Source of the DNA: Streptomyces sp. CB00455
GTDB lineage: Bacteria > Actinomycetota > Actinomycetes > Streptomycetales > Streptomycetaceae
Length of the DNA stretch: 64,000 nucleotides
Assembly: GCF_001905445.1 (NCBI RefSeq)
Contig: NZ_LIVQ01000005.1
Coordinates: 502,047-566,046 of the forward strand
Direction of reading: 5' to 3'
Shown here one piece after another: positions 41,459-50,188 of this stretch. A model generated the notes under the pieces. The model had not been told where the DNA came from, ran no database searches, and was given only the letters and a program-made list of their open reading frames with translations. Position 1 is the first letter of the stretch, and the number at the start of each line of letters is the position of its first letter. A program made the position numbers and the translations under genes.

Positions 41459-41938
41459 ATGGCGGTGGACGAGCTCGACACCAGAATCCTGCGCCTGCTG
41501 ATCGAGCAGCCGCGCACCAGTGTCCGCGAGTACGCCCGGCTGCTCGGCGTCGCCCGCGGCACGCTCCAGGCCCGACTGGACCGGCTGGAGCGCACCGGGG
41601 TGATCACCGGGACGGGGCCCGTGCTCTCGCCGGCGGCGCTGGGGCATCCGGTGCTGGCGTTCGTGCACATCGAGGTCACGCAGGGGCACCTGGACGACGT
41701 GGGGGACGCCCTCGCGGCCGTACCGGAGATCATCGAGGCCTTCTCCATCACCGGCGGCGGCGACCTGCTGACCCGGGTCGCCGCCCGGGACAACGCGCAC
41801 CTGGAGGACGTGATCCAGCGGCTGATCCAGCTGCCGGGAGTGGTCCGCACCCGCACCGAGGTGGCGTTGAGGGAGCGGGTGGCGCACCGGCTGCTGCCCC
41901 TGGTGGAATCGGTCGGACGGGCCGCCCGCAAAGCCTGA
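41459..41938 (+). CDS. Lrp/AsnC-family transcriptional regulator
   Basis: The 159-residue protein has an N-terminal AsnC helix-turn-helix 'LDTRILRLLIEQPRTS' and 'YARLLGVARGTLQARLDRLER', and a C-terminal RAM (ACT-like) domain 'LAFVHIEVTQGHLDDVGDAL' and 'GGGDLLTRVAARDNAHLEDVI'. Such proteins sense amino acids and form oligomers on DNA. The ATG has no Shine-Dalgarno but is only 6 bp behind the promoter-like motif, so a leaderless transcript is possible. A truncated ssuD relic follows on the same strand. Confidence 0.9.
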   Translation: MAVDELDTRILRLLIEQPRTSVREYARLLGVARGTLQARLDRLERTGVITGTGPVLSPAALGHPVLAFVHIEVTQGHLDDVGDALAAVPEIIEAFSITGGGDLLTRVAARDNAHLEDVIQRLIQLPGVVRTRTEVALRERVAHRLLPLVESVGRAARKA

Positions 41939-42043
41939 CGCGAGGGCGTGGACGGGAGCAGGACGGGCCCGCCGGCTGGGCACGGGCCCCCGTGGACTGC
42001 GTGGTGGTCGAGGACGCGGTTGCCGGGCGCGCGGGCGGCGGGC

Positions 42044-42469
42044 ATGGCCCGCGTGGCGCTGCCGTTCGGCATCCGGCTGCACACGATCTCCCGGGATTCG
42101 GCCAAGGCGGCGTGGGGCGCGGCGGACCGGCTGCTGGCCGATCTGGGCGACGCGGACATCGCCCGGGCGCAGGCGCTGCTGGGCGCGAGCGAGTCGGTGG
42201 GGCAGCAGCGGATGCCGGCCCTGCACGGCGGATCGCGGGACGGGCTGGAGATCTCGCCGAACCTATGGGCGGGGGCGGGCCTGGTGCGTGGTGGAGCGGG
42301 GACCGCGCTGGTCGGCAGCCACGGTGACGTGGCGGACCGGATCGAGGGGTACCACGCGCTCGGGATCGACAATTTCGTCCTGTCGGGCTACCCGCACCTG
42401 GCTGGGGCGTACTGGTTCGGCGAGGGGGTGACGCCGGAGCCGGCGGCGCGCGGCCTGCTCGCGCCGTGA
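42044..42469 (+). pseudogene. Truncated LLM-class flavin monooxygenase (SsuD-like C-terminus)
   Basis: The fragment encodes only the last 141 residues of a luciferase-like alkanesulfonate monooxygenase, normally about 360-380 residues. It shows 'FGIRLHTISRDSAKAAW', 'RMPALHGGSRDGLEISPNLW', 'GLVRGGAGTALVGSHGDVADR' and 'NFVLSGYPHLAGAYWFGEGV', then a degenerate tail. The upstream two-thirds of the barrel, with the FMN- and sulfonate-binding residues, is absent; the sequence before 42044 is unrelated. It is a relic of an ssu-type sulfonate-use locus. Confidence 0.8.
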
Positions 42470-42515
42470 CCGGACGGCGGGGAAGATCCCACCGTCCCCG
42501 CCGGTTGGTAGAGCC

Positions 42516-43673
42516 GTGAACGAGATGGCGTGGAACACGGGCACGGGCACAGATACAAGTACAGGTGCAGGTACAGCGGCCGGCGTCGACACGGGCCCGG
42601 GCGCGGCGGCGGGCACGGACGTGGACGTGGTGGTCATCGGCGCCGGGCAGGCGGGCCTGTCCAGCGCCTACCACCTCGCCCGGGCGGGGATCGGCCACGT
42701 GGTCCTCGACCATGCGCCGCGCCCCGGCGGGGCCTGGCAGTTCCGCTGGCCCTCGCTCACCTACGGCAAGGTCCACGGCATGCACTCGCTGCCCGGCATG
42801 GAGCTGGCCGGTGCGGACCCGCTGCGGCCCTCCTCCGAGGTGATCGGCGAGTACTTCGGCGCCTACGAGGGACGCTTCGGCCTGCGCGTGCGACGGCCGG
42901 TGGACGTGTCGGCCGTCCGCGAGGGAGCGGACGGAAGGCTGCTGGCCGAGTCCTCCGCCGGGACCTGGTCGGCGCGGGCCCTCATCAACGCCACCGGCAC
43001 CTGGGACCGGCCCTTCTGGCCGCGTTACGCCGGCCAGGAGACCTTCCGCGGCCGCCAGCTGCACACCGCGGACTACCCGGGGCCGCAGGAGTTCGCCGGG
43101 GCCCGGGTGATCGTGGTGGGCGGCGGCACCTCCGCGGTACAACACCTGCTGGAGATCTCCCGGGTAGCGGCCGAGACCACCTGGGTGACGCGGCGCCCGC
43201 CGGTCTTTCGCGACGGCTTCGGCGAGGCCGAGGGCCGGGCCGCGGTGGCTCTGGTGGACGAGCGGGTGCGCCGGGGGCTGGCGCCGCAGAGCGTGGTCAG
43301 CGTGACGGGGCTGCCCCTGAACGAGGCCGTCCGGGCCGGACTGGAGTCGGGAGTACTGGAGCGCCGCCCCGTGTTCGCCCGCATCACGCCCACGGGGGCC
43401 GTCTGGGCGGACGGGAGCCGGGTGGACGCCGACGTCATCCTGTGGGCCACCGGCTTTCGCGCGGCCGTCGACCACCTGTCCCCGCTCCATCTGCGCGAGC
43501 CGGGCGGCGGCATCCGGGTCGAGGGGACCAGGGCCGTCCGCGACGAGCGGGTCCACCTGGTCGGTTACGGTCCGTCGGCTTCGACCATCGGGGCCAACCG
43601 GGCGGGCGGCGCCGCGGTCCGTGAGATCCGGCGGCTGCTCGCCCGCGAGCGGGTGGGTGGGCCGGCGGCCTGA
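42516..43673 (+). CDS. Flavin-dependent monooxygenase / NAD(P)-binding protein (YUCCA/FMO-like)
   Basis: The 385-residue protein has an FAD loop 'VVVIGAGQAGLSSAYHLARA' near residues 38-57, 'PRPGGAWQFRWPSLTYGK', an NADPH loop 'VIVVGGGTSAVQHLLEIS' and the second-domain motif 'ILWATGFRAAVDHLSPLHL'. It probably uses NAD(P)H and O2 on an unknown organic substrate. The N-terminus 'NTGTGTDTSTGAGTAAG' is Gly/Thr-rich, coded by a degenerate GGCACR/GGTACA hexamer tract. The GTG start is weakly supported; a later start near the FAD loop cannot be excluded. Confidence 0.85.
   Translation: MNEMAWNTGTGTDTSTGAGTAAGVDTGPGAAAGTDVDVVVIGAGQAGLSSAYHLARAGIGHVVLDHAPRPGGAWQFRWPSLTYGKVHGMHSLPGMELAGADPLRPSSEVIGEYFGAYEGRFGLRVRRPVDVSAVREGADGRLLAESSAGTWSARALINATGTWDRPFWPRYAGQETFRGRQLHTADYPGPQEFAGARVIVVGGGTSAVQHLLEISRVAAETTWVTRRPPVFRDGFGEAEGRAAVALVDERVRRGLAPQSVVSVTGLPLNEAVRAGLESGVLERRPVFARITPTGAVWADGSRVDADVILWATGFRAAVDHLSPLHLREPGGGIRVEGTRAVRDERVHLVGYGPSASTIGANRAGGAAVREIRRLLARERVGGPAA
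42540..42580 (+). repeat. Degenerate GGNACN hexamer tract
   Basis: The tract of G(G/A)(C/T)AC(A/G)-type hexamers encodes the Gly/Thr-rich N-terminus of the flavin monooxygenase and resembles those at 583-632 and 36229-36254. Confidence 0.55.
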
Positions 43674-43762
43674 CCGGCTGCCGCGCCGTCTCCGGCTGCT
43701 CTGCCGCCCCCTTCCGGCGTCCGGCCCGTGTGGCCGCCACATGCGCCCGTCTTGTGCTCCGG

Positions 43763-45637
43763 TCACATGTGCGCCGGAGCGAGCTCCGCCTCCGGGGCCG
43801 GCTTCGCCGCCGGCTCCGGCGCCGACGCAGCATCCCGGTCCCGGCGGACCAGGGCCGCGTACCGGCCGTCCGCTCGCAGGAGTTCCTCGTGCGTACCGCG
43901 CTCGGCTATGCGGCCGGCGTCCAGGACCACGATCTGGTCGGCGTCGCGGACGGTGGACAGGCGGTGAGCGATGGTGATGGTGGTGCGGCCCTGGGAGAGG
44001 TTGTCGATGGCCTGCTGGACGGCGTGCTCGGTGCGCGTGTCCAGGGCACTGGTGGCTTCGTCGAGGATCAGCACCGGCGGGTCGCGCAGGATGGTGCGGG
44101 CTATCGCCAGCCGCTGCTTCTCGCCGCCGGAGAAGCGGTAGCCGCGCTCGCCGACCAGGGTGTCGTACCCGTCGGGCAGGGATTCGATGTGGTCGTGGAT
44201 CTGGGCGGCGCGGGCCGCTTCGGTGATCTCCTCGTCCGTCGCGTCGGGTTTGGCGAAGCGCAGGTTGTCCGCGACGGAGGCGTGGAAGAGGTAGGTCTCC
44301 TGGGAGACCACGCCTATCGAACGGGCCAGGGAGTCGAAGTCGAGATCGCGCACGTCCACCCCGTCCAGGGCGACCCGCCCGCCGGTGACGTCGTAGAGCC
44401 GGGGCACGAGGTAGCTGAGGGTGCTCTTGCCGGAGCCGGTCGCGCCGACCACGGCGAGGGAGCCGCCGGCCGGGACGGTGAGGTCGATGCCGGTGAGGGT
44501 CGGGCCGCTCTTCGCGTCGTAGGCGAAGTCGACGCCCTCCAGCTGCACCTCCCCCTTGGCGCGGTCCAGGCGCACCGGGTCCTCGCGTTCGGTGATGTCC
44601 ACCGGCAGGTCGAGGTACTCGAAGATGCGGGCGAAGAGCGCGAGCGAGGTCTGGATCTGCACACCGGTCGACAGCAGGCTCACGGCGGGCCGGAAGAGGC
44701 CCTGCTGGAGCGTGACGAAGGCGACGAGGGTGCCGACGGAGAGCGAGGGGGAGCCCGTCTGCAGGGCCATTCCCGCGGCCCAGTAGATGAGCGCGGGCAT
44801 GGCGGCCATGACGATGCCGATCGTGGACATCCGCCAGCGCCCGGCCATGCTGGAGCGCACTTCGAGCCCGACGAGCTTCTCGGACTCCTCGGAGAAGGCG
44901 GCCGTGAGGGACTCGGAGCGGCCCATGGTGCGGCCCAGCAGGATGCCGCTGACCGACAGCGACTCGGTGACGGTCGCGGCCATGGCGGCCATCTGCTTCT
45001 GCCGCTGGGTGGTGATCTTCTTGCGCTCGCGGCCGACCCGCCGGCTGATCCACACGAAGACCGGCAGCAGGAACAGGGAGACGAGTGTCAGACGCCAGTC
45101 GAGCGCGAGCATGGCGACGACGGAGGCGATGACGGCCGTCAGGTTGGACACGAGGGAGGTCGCGGTCGAAGTGACCGTGGCCTGCATGCCGCCGATGTCA
45201 TTGGCTATGCGGGACTGCACCTCTCCGGTGCGGGTCCGGGTGAAGAAGGCCAGCGGCATCCGCTGGAGCTGTGCGTAGACCGCGGTCCGCAGGTCGTGCA
45301 TGACGCGCTGGCCCACCGTGGTGGAGATCAGGGTCTGGAGCACGCCGAACACGCTGGTGACCACGGCGGTCAGGATCATGCCGAGGGCGAGCAGGCTGAG
45401 CAGCCCCGTACGCCCCTGCGGGATCGCGACGTCCAGTATCTCCTTGAGCAGGAACGGCGAGGCGACACCGACCAGCGAGGAGGCTCCGACCAGCAGGCCG
45501 ACGACCGCGAGCCGACCCCGGTAGGGCCGGAACAAGCCGACGATGCGGCGCAGCTCGCGCGGCTGCTCTGCCGGGGCGGGACGGCTGGGGTCGAGGGCTT
45601 CTTTCGATGGGGTCCACTTCGGTTCTTCGGGGCGCAT
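43763..45637 (-). CDS. ABC exporter, fused permease-ATPase (homodimer type)
   Basis: The 624-residue half-transporter has six membrane helices (about residues 35-320) and a complete ATPase domain: Walker A 'VVGATGSGKSTLSYLVPRLY', a Q-loop in 'GVVSQETYLFHASVADNL', the signature 'RFSGGEKQRLAIARTIL', Walker B 'VLILDEATSALD' and an H-loop 'ITIAHRLSTV'. All residues needed for ATP hydrolysis are present, so it can act as a homodimer exporting a drug, lipid or peptide. The ATG follows AAGGAGG. It is divergent from a MarR gene over an 85-bp region of palindromes. Confidence 0.93.
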   Translation of the reverse strand: MRPEEPKWTPSKEALDPSRPAPAEQPRELRRIVGLFRPYRGRLAVVGLLVGASSLVGVASPFLLKEILDVAIPQGRTGLLSLLALGMILTAVVTSVFGVLQTLISTTVGQRVMHDLRTAVYAQLQRMPLAFFTRTRTGEVQSRIANDIGGMQATVTSTATSLVSNLTAVIASVVAMLALDWRLTLVSLFLLPVFVWISRRVGRERKKITTQRQKQMAAMAATVTESLSVSGILLGRTMGRSESLTAAFSEESEKLVGLEVRSSMAGRWRMSTIGIVMAAMPALIYWAAGMALQTGSPSLSVGTLVAFVTLQQGLFRPAVSLLSTGVQIQTSLALFARIFEYLDLPVDITEREDPVRLDRAKGEVQLEGVDFAYDAKSGPTLTGIDLTVPAGGSLAVVGATGSGKSTLSYLVPRLYDVTGGRVALDGVDVRDLDFDSLARSIGVVSQETYLFHASVADNLRFAKPDATDEEITEAARAAQIHDHIESLPDGYDTLVGERGYRFSGGEKQRLAIARTILRDPPVLILDEATSALDTRTEHAVQQAIDNLSQGRTTITIAHRLSTVRDADQIVVLDAGRIAERGTHEELLRADGRYAALVRRDRDAASAPEPAAKPAPEAELAPAHM

Positions 45638-45662
45638 GGGCCTCCTTCTGACGAGACTCGAA

Positions 45663-45696
45663 TGAGCATAGCTCATTGTTACCTATGCTCACAATG
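45663..45696. promoter_or_regulatory. MarR operator cluster between ABC exporter and MarR genes
   Basis: Three overlapping inverted repeats occur: TGAGC-ATA-GCTCA (45663-45675), GAGCATAG/CTATGCTC (45664-45671 and 45683-45690) and CATTGT/ACAATG (45674-45679 and 45691-45696). The cluster lies between the divergent starts, 26 bp from each gene, as expected for MarR repression of both. Confidence 0.65.
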
Positions 45697-45722
45697 AATC
45701 TGGTCCTGATATTGTTCCCAGT

Positions 45723-46184
45723 ATGAGGACCCCTTCCGAGACCGACACCACAGACGGCGTGCTCGCCGAGCAGCTGCTGCGACTGACCCGTCGGCTCCAC
45801 CGCATCCAGAAGCGCCATCTGGAGCCCCTCGGAATCACCCCGGCGCAGTCCCGGCTGCTGCGGCTGGTCGCGCATGACGAAGCCGGCCTACCGCCCCGGA
45901 TGGCGGATCTGGCCGCCCGGCTGGAGGTCGTGCCGCGTGCCGTGACCACCCTGGTGGACGGCCTGGAGGCGGCCGACTGCGTGCGCCGCGTCCCCGACCC
46001 CGCGAACCGGCGCGCCATAAGGATCGAACTCACCGAAACCGGCCGCGCCACGCTGCGCCGTCTGCGCAACGCGCGGACCGACGCCGCGGAGGAGATCCTG
46101 GCTCCGCTGACCGCCGGACAGCGCGAGGTGCTCGGCGGACTGCTCAACACCCTCTCGGACGCGCCGGCGGAGCGCCACTGCTGA
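45723..46184 (+). CDS. MarR-family transcriptional regulator
   Basis: The 153-residue winged-helix protein has 'HLEPLGITPAQSRLLRLVA', a recognition helix in 'RLEVVPRAVTTLVDGLEAAD' and the wing 'VRRVPDPANRRAIRIELTETG', typical of MarR. It is divergent from an ABC exporter gene and separated from it by palindromes, the arrangement of an efflux gene with its own ligand-controlled repressor. The start has no Shine-Dalgarno, so a leaderless or weak translation start is possible. Confidence 0.92.
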   Translation: MRTPSETDTTDGVLAEQLLRLTRRLHRIQKRHLEPLGITPAQSRLLRLVAHDEAGLPPRMADLAARLEVVPRAVTTLVDGLEAADCVRRVPDPANRRAIRIELTETGRATLRRLRNARTDAAEEILAPLTAGQREVLGGLLNTLSDAPAERHC

Positions 46185-46520
46185 GGCCCCGCGCGGGCCC
46201 GCGATGCACCGCGGGCACGTACCGCGCGCACCGGAGGTGAGGGCCCGGACCGTCCATGCGCCTCTGTCGGCGAACCGCACGTGCGAGGCGGGCATGAGGC
46301 GGGCATGGACCGCGCGACCGGGCGGTCCTCCTGCTCGGTCCTGCTCGAACTGGAGCACGCCCCCGCCCCCGACGCGTCGTTCTGACCTGGCGCCAAGCCA
46401 TCGCGGGGGGCCGCAAACCGTGCCGTGGCGGGCCCCGGGGGGCGGAAAACCGATTGCCCGGGCCTCGACCGGAAGGCGAACCTTGCACGGTTTGGACCAC
46501 TCGACCAGTCATGGGGCGTC
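46185..46520. other. 336-bp gap without a supported gene
   Basis: The stretch after marR and before the ABC exporter pair has no convincing gene. It contains a short direct repeat (GAGGCGGGCATG twice, near 46290-46312). The part just before 46521 is less G/C-rich and probably holds the ABC promoter; no clear -35/-10 pair is assigned. Confidence 0.5.
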
Positions 46521-48350
46521 ATGCAGATCAGCGATCTTCCGTATCCGGACCCCGGGGTACCAGACGCCCGTTCCGGACCCCGGTTCCTGCTGTGGCTGGG
46601 CCGTGGACAGCTCGGCGGCCAGCTCAAGAGCCTGGCCTGGGGGTTGCTGCACTTCTCCGGCATCGCGGGGCTGCCGTACGCGGTGGGGACGGGCGTGGAG
46701 GCGGTCGTCGACCACGACTCCACCCGCCTGCTGCTCGCCGGCGGGATGCTGGCGCTGCTGGGCGTCGCCGTCTCGCTGGGCGACGCCATGCTTCACCGGA
46801 CCGCCGTCACCAACTGGATCACCGCCGCGGCGCGCGTGCAGCAGCTGCTGGCACGCAAGACGGCCGAGCTGGGCTCCGCTCTGACCCGCCGGGTCGCCGC
46901 GGGTGAGGTGGTCGCCGTGTCGACCGGTGACGTGGAGAAGATCGGCTGGTTCGTCGAGGCGGTGTCCCGCTTCCTCGCGGCGGCCTTCGCCGTCGTCCTC
47001 GTCTGCGTCGGGCTGCTCTTCTACGCCCCCGAGCTGGGCGCCGTCGTGGCGGTCGGCGTGCCGCTGGTCGCGCTGGCCGCGCTGCCGCTGCTGCCCCGCG
47101 CCACCCGGCGCGCCGACTTCCAGCGGGAGAAGGCCGGAAAAGCCACCGAGCTGGCCTCCGACACCGTCGCGGGCCTGCGGGTGCTGCGCGGGATCGGCGG
47201 CGAGGAGCTGTTCCTCGGCCGCTACCGGGAGGCTTCGCAGGAGGTTCGCAGGGCGGCCGTGCGCAGTGCCCGGATGTGGGCGCTGATCGCGGCGATCCAG
47301 GTGCTCCTGCCGGGTGCGCTGCTGATCACGGTGGTCTGGTACGGCGCCTCGCTCGTCGTGGACGGGCGGATCGCGGTGGGTGAACTCGTCGCGGCCTTCA
47401 GCGCGGTGGCCACCCTGCTCTACCCCCTGCGGCACTTCGAGGAGATCGCCATGGCGTACTCCTTCTCCCGGCCCTCCGCCAAGCGGGCCGCCCGGGTGCT
47501 GTCGCTGACGCGGACCGGCGCCCCCGAGCGGCCCGCGGGGGCAGCCGCCGCGCAGTCTCCGGCCGCGGGCGGGGACCTGTACGACCCGGAGACCGGGCTG
47601 CTGGCTCCCGCCGGCCGGCTCACCGCCGTGGTGTGCGGGGACCCGGACCTGGCGGGCCGGCTCGCCGAGCGCCTGGGCGGCCATCCCACCGACGAGGCCG
47701 CCGGCGGTCCTTCAGTGCTCCTGGGCGCGGTCGCGCTGGACGAGCTCGACCTGGACACCGCGCGCACGCTGGTCCTCGTACAGGACAAGGACCCGGTGCT
47801 GCTGTCCGGGACCCTGCGCGAGCTGCTGGCCGTGCCGTCCTCGGGCGCGGTCGCCGCCGGCGCGGCGCTGGCGGCGGCCCAGTGCGCCGACGTCCTGGAC
47901 GCCCTGCTGCAGTCGGCGCCGGACGGCGTCGGCGACCCGATGGACGGGCGGATCACCGAACGCGGCCGGTCGCTGTCCGGCGGTCAGCGCCAGCGGCTCG
48001 CGCTGGCGCGGTCCCTGGTCACCGACCCGGAGGTGCTGGTACTGGACGAGCCGACCTCGGCGGTCGATTCGCACACCGAGGCGCGCATTGCGGAGGGGAT
48101 CGCGGCCCTGCGGGCCGGGCGCACCACGGTGGTCCTGGCCTCCTCGCCGCTGCTGCTGGACCGCGCCGACCGGGTCGTCCTCGTCCACGGGGGCGCGGTG
48201 GCGGCGGTCGGCACGCACCGCGAGCTGTTGGGCGGCGAGCCGCTCTACCGGGCGGTGGTCACCCGTGAGACGCATGAGGAGGAGCGGCTCGGGGCGCTGG
48301 AACTGACGGAGCTGGACGAGGCACTCACAGAGATCGAGGAATCCGCATGA
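46521..48350 (+). CDS. ABC exporter half, degenerate Walker A (heterodimer subunit 1)
   Basis: The 609-residue protein has six membrane helices and an ATPase domain. The Walker A loop is lost: the P-loop position reads 'VVCGDPDLAGRLAERL' (residues 371-386) with no GKS/T. The signature 'RSLSGGQRQRLALARSL' (LSGGQ 485-489) and Walker B 'VLVLDEPTSAVD' are intact, while the H-loop reads 'VVLASSPLL' without His. It therefore cannot form its own ATP site but can lend LSGGQ to its partner. Its ATGA end overlaps the start of the partner gene, which has the reverse pattern. Confidence 0.9.
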   Translation: MQISDLPYPDPGVPDARSGPRFLLWLGRGQLGGQLKSLAWGLLHFSGIAGLPYAVGTGVEAVVDHDSTRLLLAGGMLALLGVAVSLGDAMLHRTAVTNWITAAARVQQLLARKTAELGSALTRRVAAGEVVAVSTGDVEKIGWFVEAVSRFLAAAFAVVLVCVGLLFYAPELGAVVAVGVPLVALAALPLLPRATRRADFQREKAGKATELASDTVAGLRVLRGIGGEELFLGRYREASQEVRRAAVRSARMWALIAAIQVLLPGALLITVVWYGASLVVDGRIAVGELVAAFSAVATLLYPLRHFEEIAMAYSFSRPSAKRAARVLSLTRTGAPERPAGAAAAQSPAAGGDLYDPETGLLAPAGRLTAVVCGDPDLAGRLAERLGGHPTDEAAGGPSVLLGAVALDELDLDTARTLVLVQDKDPVLLSGTLRELLAVPSSGAVAAGAALAAAQCADVLDALLQSAPDGVGDPMDGRITERGRSLSGGQRQRLALARSLVTDPEVLVLDEPTSAVDSHTEARIAEGIAALRAGRTTVVLASSPLLLDRADRVVLVHGGAVAAVGTHRELLGGEPLYRAVVTRETHEEERLGALELTELDEALTEIEESA

Positions 48351-50128
48351 TCGGCGTGGCGCCGCCGGAGTACGACCCGGCGGCCCCCCAGTCGGCCGCA
48401 ACCCTGCCCGTGGGGACGTCGGCGACCGTACGGGGCTATGTGGGCGGCCTGTTCCGGCGCCACCGGCGGGCGTTCGCGCTCCTGGTGACCGTCAACTCCG
48501 TGGCGGTGATCGCCTCCATGGCCGGCCCGTACCTGCTGGGCCGGATCGTGGACGATCTCGCGGCGGGAGACCGCGATCCGGGCCTGGAGCGGATGGCGCT
48601 GCTGTTCGCGCTGGCGCTCGTCGTCCAGGCCCTCTTCGTCCGGCTGGTCCGGCTGCGCGGGGCGACGCTCGGCGAGGAGATGCTGGCCGACCTGCGCGAG
48701 GACTTCCTGGTGCGGTCCGTAGGACTGCCGCCGGGTGTGCTGGAGCGCGCCGGTACCGGTGACCTGCTGTCGCGCATCACCACCGACATCGACCGGCTGG
48801 CCAACGCCATGCGCGAGGCCGTGCCGCAGCTGGCCATCGGCGTGGTGTGGGCGGGGCTGCTGTTCGGGGCGCTCGCCGTGACCGCGCCGCCGCTGGCCCT
48901 GGCCTCGCTGGTGGCGCTGCCGGTGCTGGTGATCGGCTGCCGCTGGTACTTCCGGCGTGCACCGTCGGCGTACCGCTCGGAGTCGGCCGGCTACGCGGCC
49001 GTCGCTTCCGCGCTCACCGAGACGGTGGACGCGGGCCGCACCGTCGAGGCGCACCGCCTCGGGCAGGACCGGATCGCGCTGTCGGACGTCCGGATCAGGC
49101 AGTGGACGGCGTGGGAGCGGTACACGCTCTTCCTGCGGACGGTCCTGTTCCCCGTCGTCAACGTCACCTACGTGACGATCCTCGGCTCGGTGCTGATGAT
49201 CGGCGGCTACTGCGTGATGCGGGACTGGATGTCGGTGGGGCAGCTGACCACGGGTGCGCTGCTGGCGCAGATGATGGTCGATCCGATCGGTCTGATCCTG
49301 CGCTGGTACGACGAGCTGCAGGTCGCCCAGGTCTCGCTGGCCCGGCTGGTGGGCGTACGGGAGATCGAACCGGACGCGGGGGACGCGGAGGTCGGGCCCG
49401 AGGGGCGGGACGTCCGGGCGCGGGAGGTGCGCTTCGGCTACCGGGAGGGCGTGGACGTCCTGCACCAGGTGTCGCTGTCGGTGCCTCCGGGCACCCGCAT
49501 GGCGCTCGTCGGCCCCTCGGGCGCGGGGAAGTCCACGCTGGGGCGGCTGCTCGCGGGCATCTACGCGCCGCGGACGGGCGAGGTCACGCTCGGTGGGGCG
49601 CGGCTGTCGCAGATGCCGGCGGAGCGGGTGCGCGAGCACGTGGCGCTGGTCAACCAGGAACACCACGTCTTCGTGGGCTCGCTGCGGGACAACCTGCGGC
49701 TCGCCAGGACGGGCGCGGACGACGCGGAGCTGTGGTCGGCGCTGGGCGCGGTGGACGCGGACGGCTGGGCGCGTGCCCTGGAGTCCGGCCTGGACACGGA
49801 GGTCGGTTCGGGGGGCTCGGCGCTGACTCCCGCGCAGGCGCAGCAGATCGCGCTGGCCCGGCTGGTGCTGGCCGACCCGCACACGCTGGTGCTGGACGAG
49901 GCGACCTCGCTGCTGGATCCGCGGGCCGCACGGCACCTGGAGCGTTCGCTGGCCCGGGTGTTGGACGGGCGTACGGTCATCGCCATCGCCCACCGGCTGC
50001 ACACCGCGCACGACGCGGATGTGATCGCGGTGGTGGAGGGCGGGCGGATCAGCGAACTCGGCTCGCACGACGAGCTGGTCGCCGCCGACGGCGCCTACGC
50101 GGCGCTGTGGCGGTCCTGGCACGGCTGA
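48347..50128 (+). CDS. ABC exporter half, degenerate signature (heterodimer subunit 2)
   Basis: The 593-residue protein has six membrane helices, and its ATPase domain has an intact Walker A 'GPSGAGKSTLGRLL' (389-402), Q-loop Gln437, Walker B 'TLVLDEATSLLD' with Glu518 and H-loop His549, but the signature reads LTPAQ (493-497) instead of LSGGQ. Together with subunit 1 it forms one complete site (its Walker A/B with the partner's LSGGQ) and one dead site. The ATG overlaps the subunit 1 stop as ATGA, so translation is coupled. The substrate is unknown. Confidence 0.92.
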   Translation: MIGVAPPEYDPAAPQSAATLPVGTSATVRGYVGGLFRRHRRAFALLVTVNSVAVIASMAGPYLLGRIVDDLAAGDRDPGLERMALLFALALVVQALFVRLVRLRGATLGEEMLADLREDFLVRSVGLPPGVLERAGTGDLLSRITTDIDRLANAMREAVPQLAIGVVWAGLLFGALAVTAPPLALASLVALPVLVIGCRWYFRRAPSAYRSESAGYAAVASALTETVDAGRTVEAHRLGQDRIALSDVRIRQWTAWERYTLFLRTVLFPVVNVTYVTILGSVLMIGGYCVMRDWMSVGQLTTGALLAQMMVDPIGLILRWYDELQVAQVSLARLVGVREIEPDAGDAEVGPEGRDVRAREVRFGYREGVDVLHQVSLSVPPGTRMALVGPSGAGKSTLGRLLAGIYAPRTGEVTLGGARLSQMPAERVREHVALVNQEHHVFVGSLRDNLRLARTGADDAELWSALGAVDADGWARALESGLDTEVGSGGSALTPAQAQQIALARLVLADPHTLVLDEATSLLDPRAARHLERSLARVLDGRTVIAIAHRLHTAHDADVIAVVEGGRISELGSHDELVAADGAYAALWRSWHG

Positions 50129-50188
50129 GCCGGGGGCGCGGCCTGGGCCGACCCCGGCCGCGCACGCACGGCAGGCCGGGGACGACCG

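Noticed and set aside
41748..45053. A minus-strand frame of about 1100 codons
   Set aside because: It covers a shifted frame of the ABC exporter and the antisense of AsnC and the flavin monooxygenase; the composition is Arg/Pro-rich without domains.
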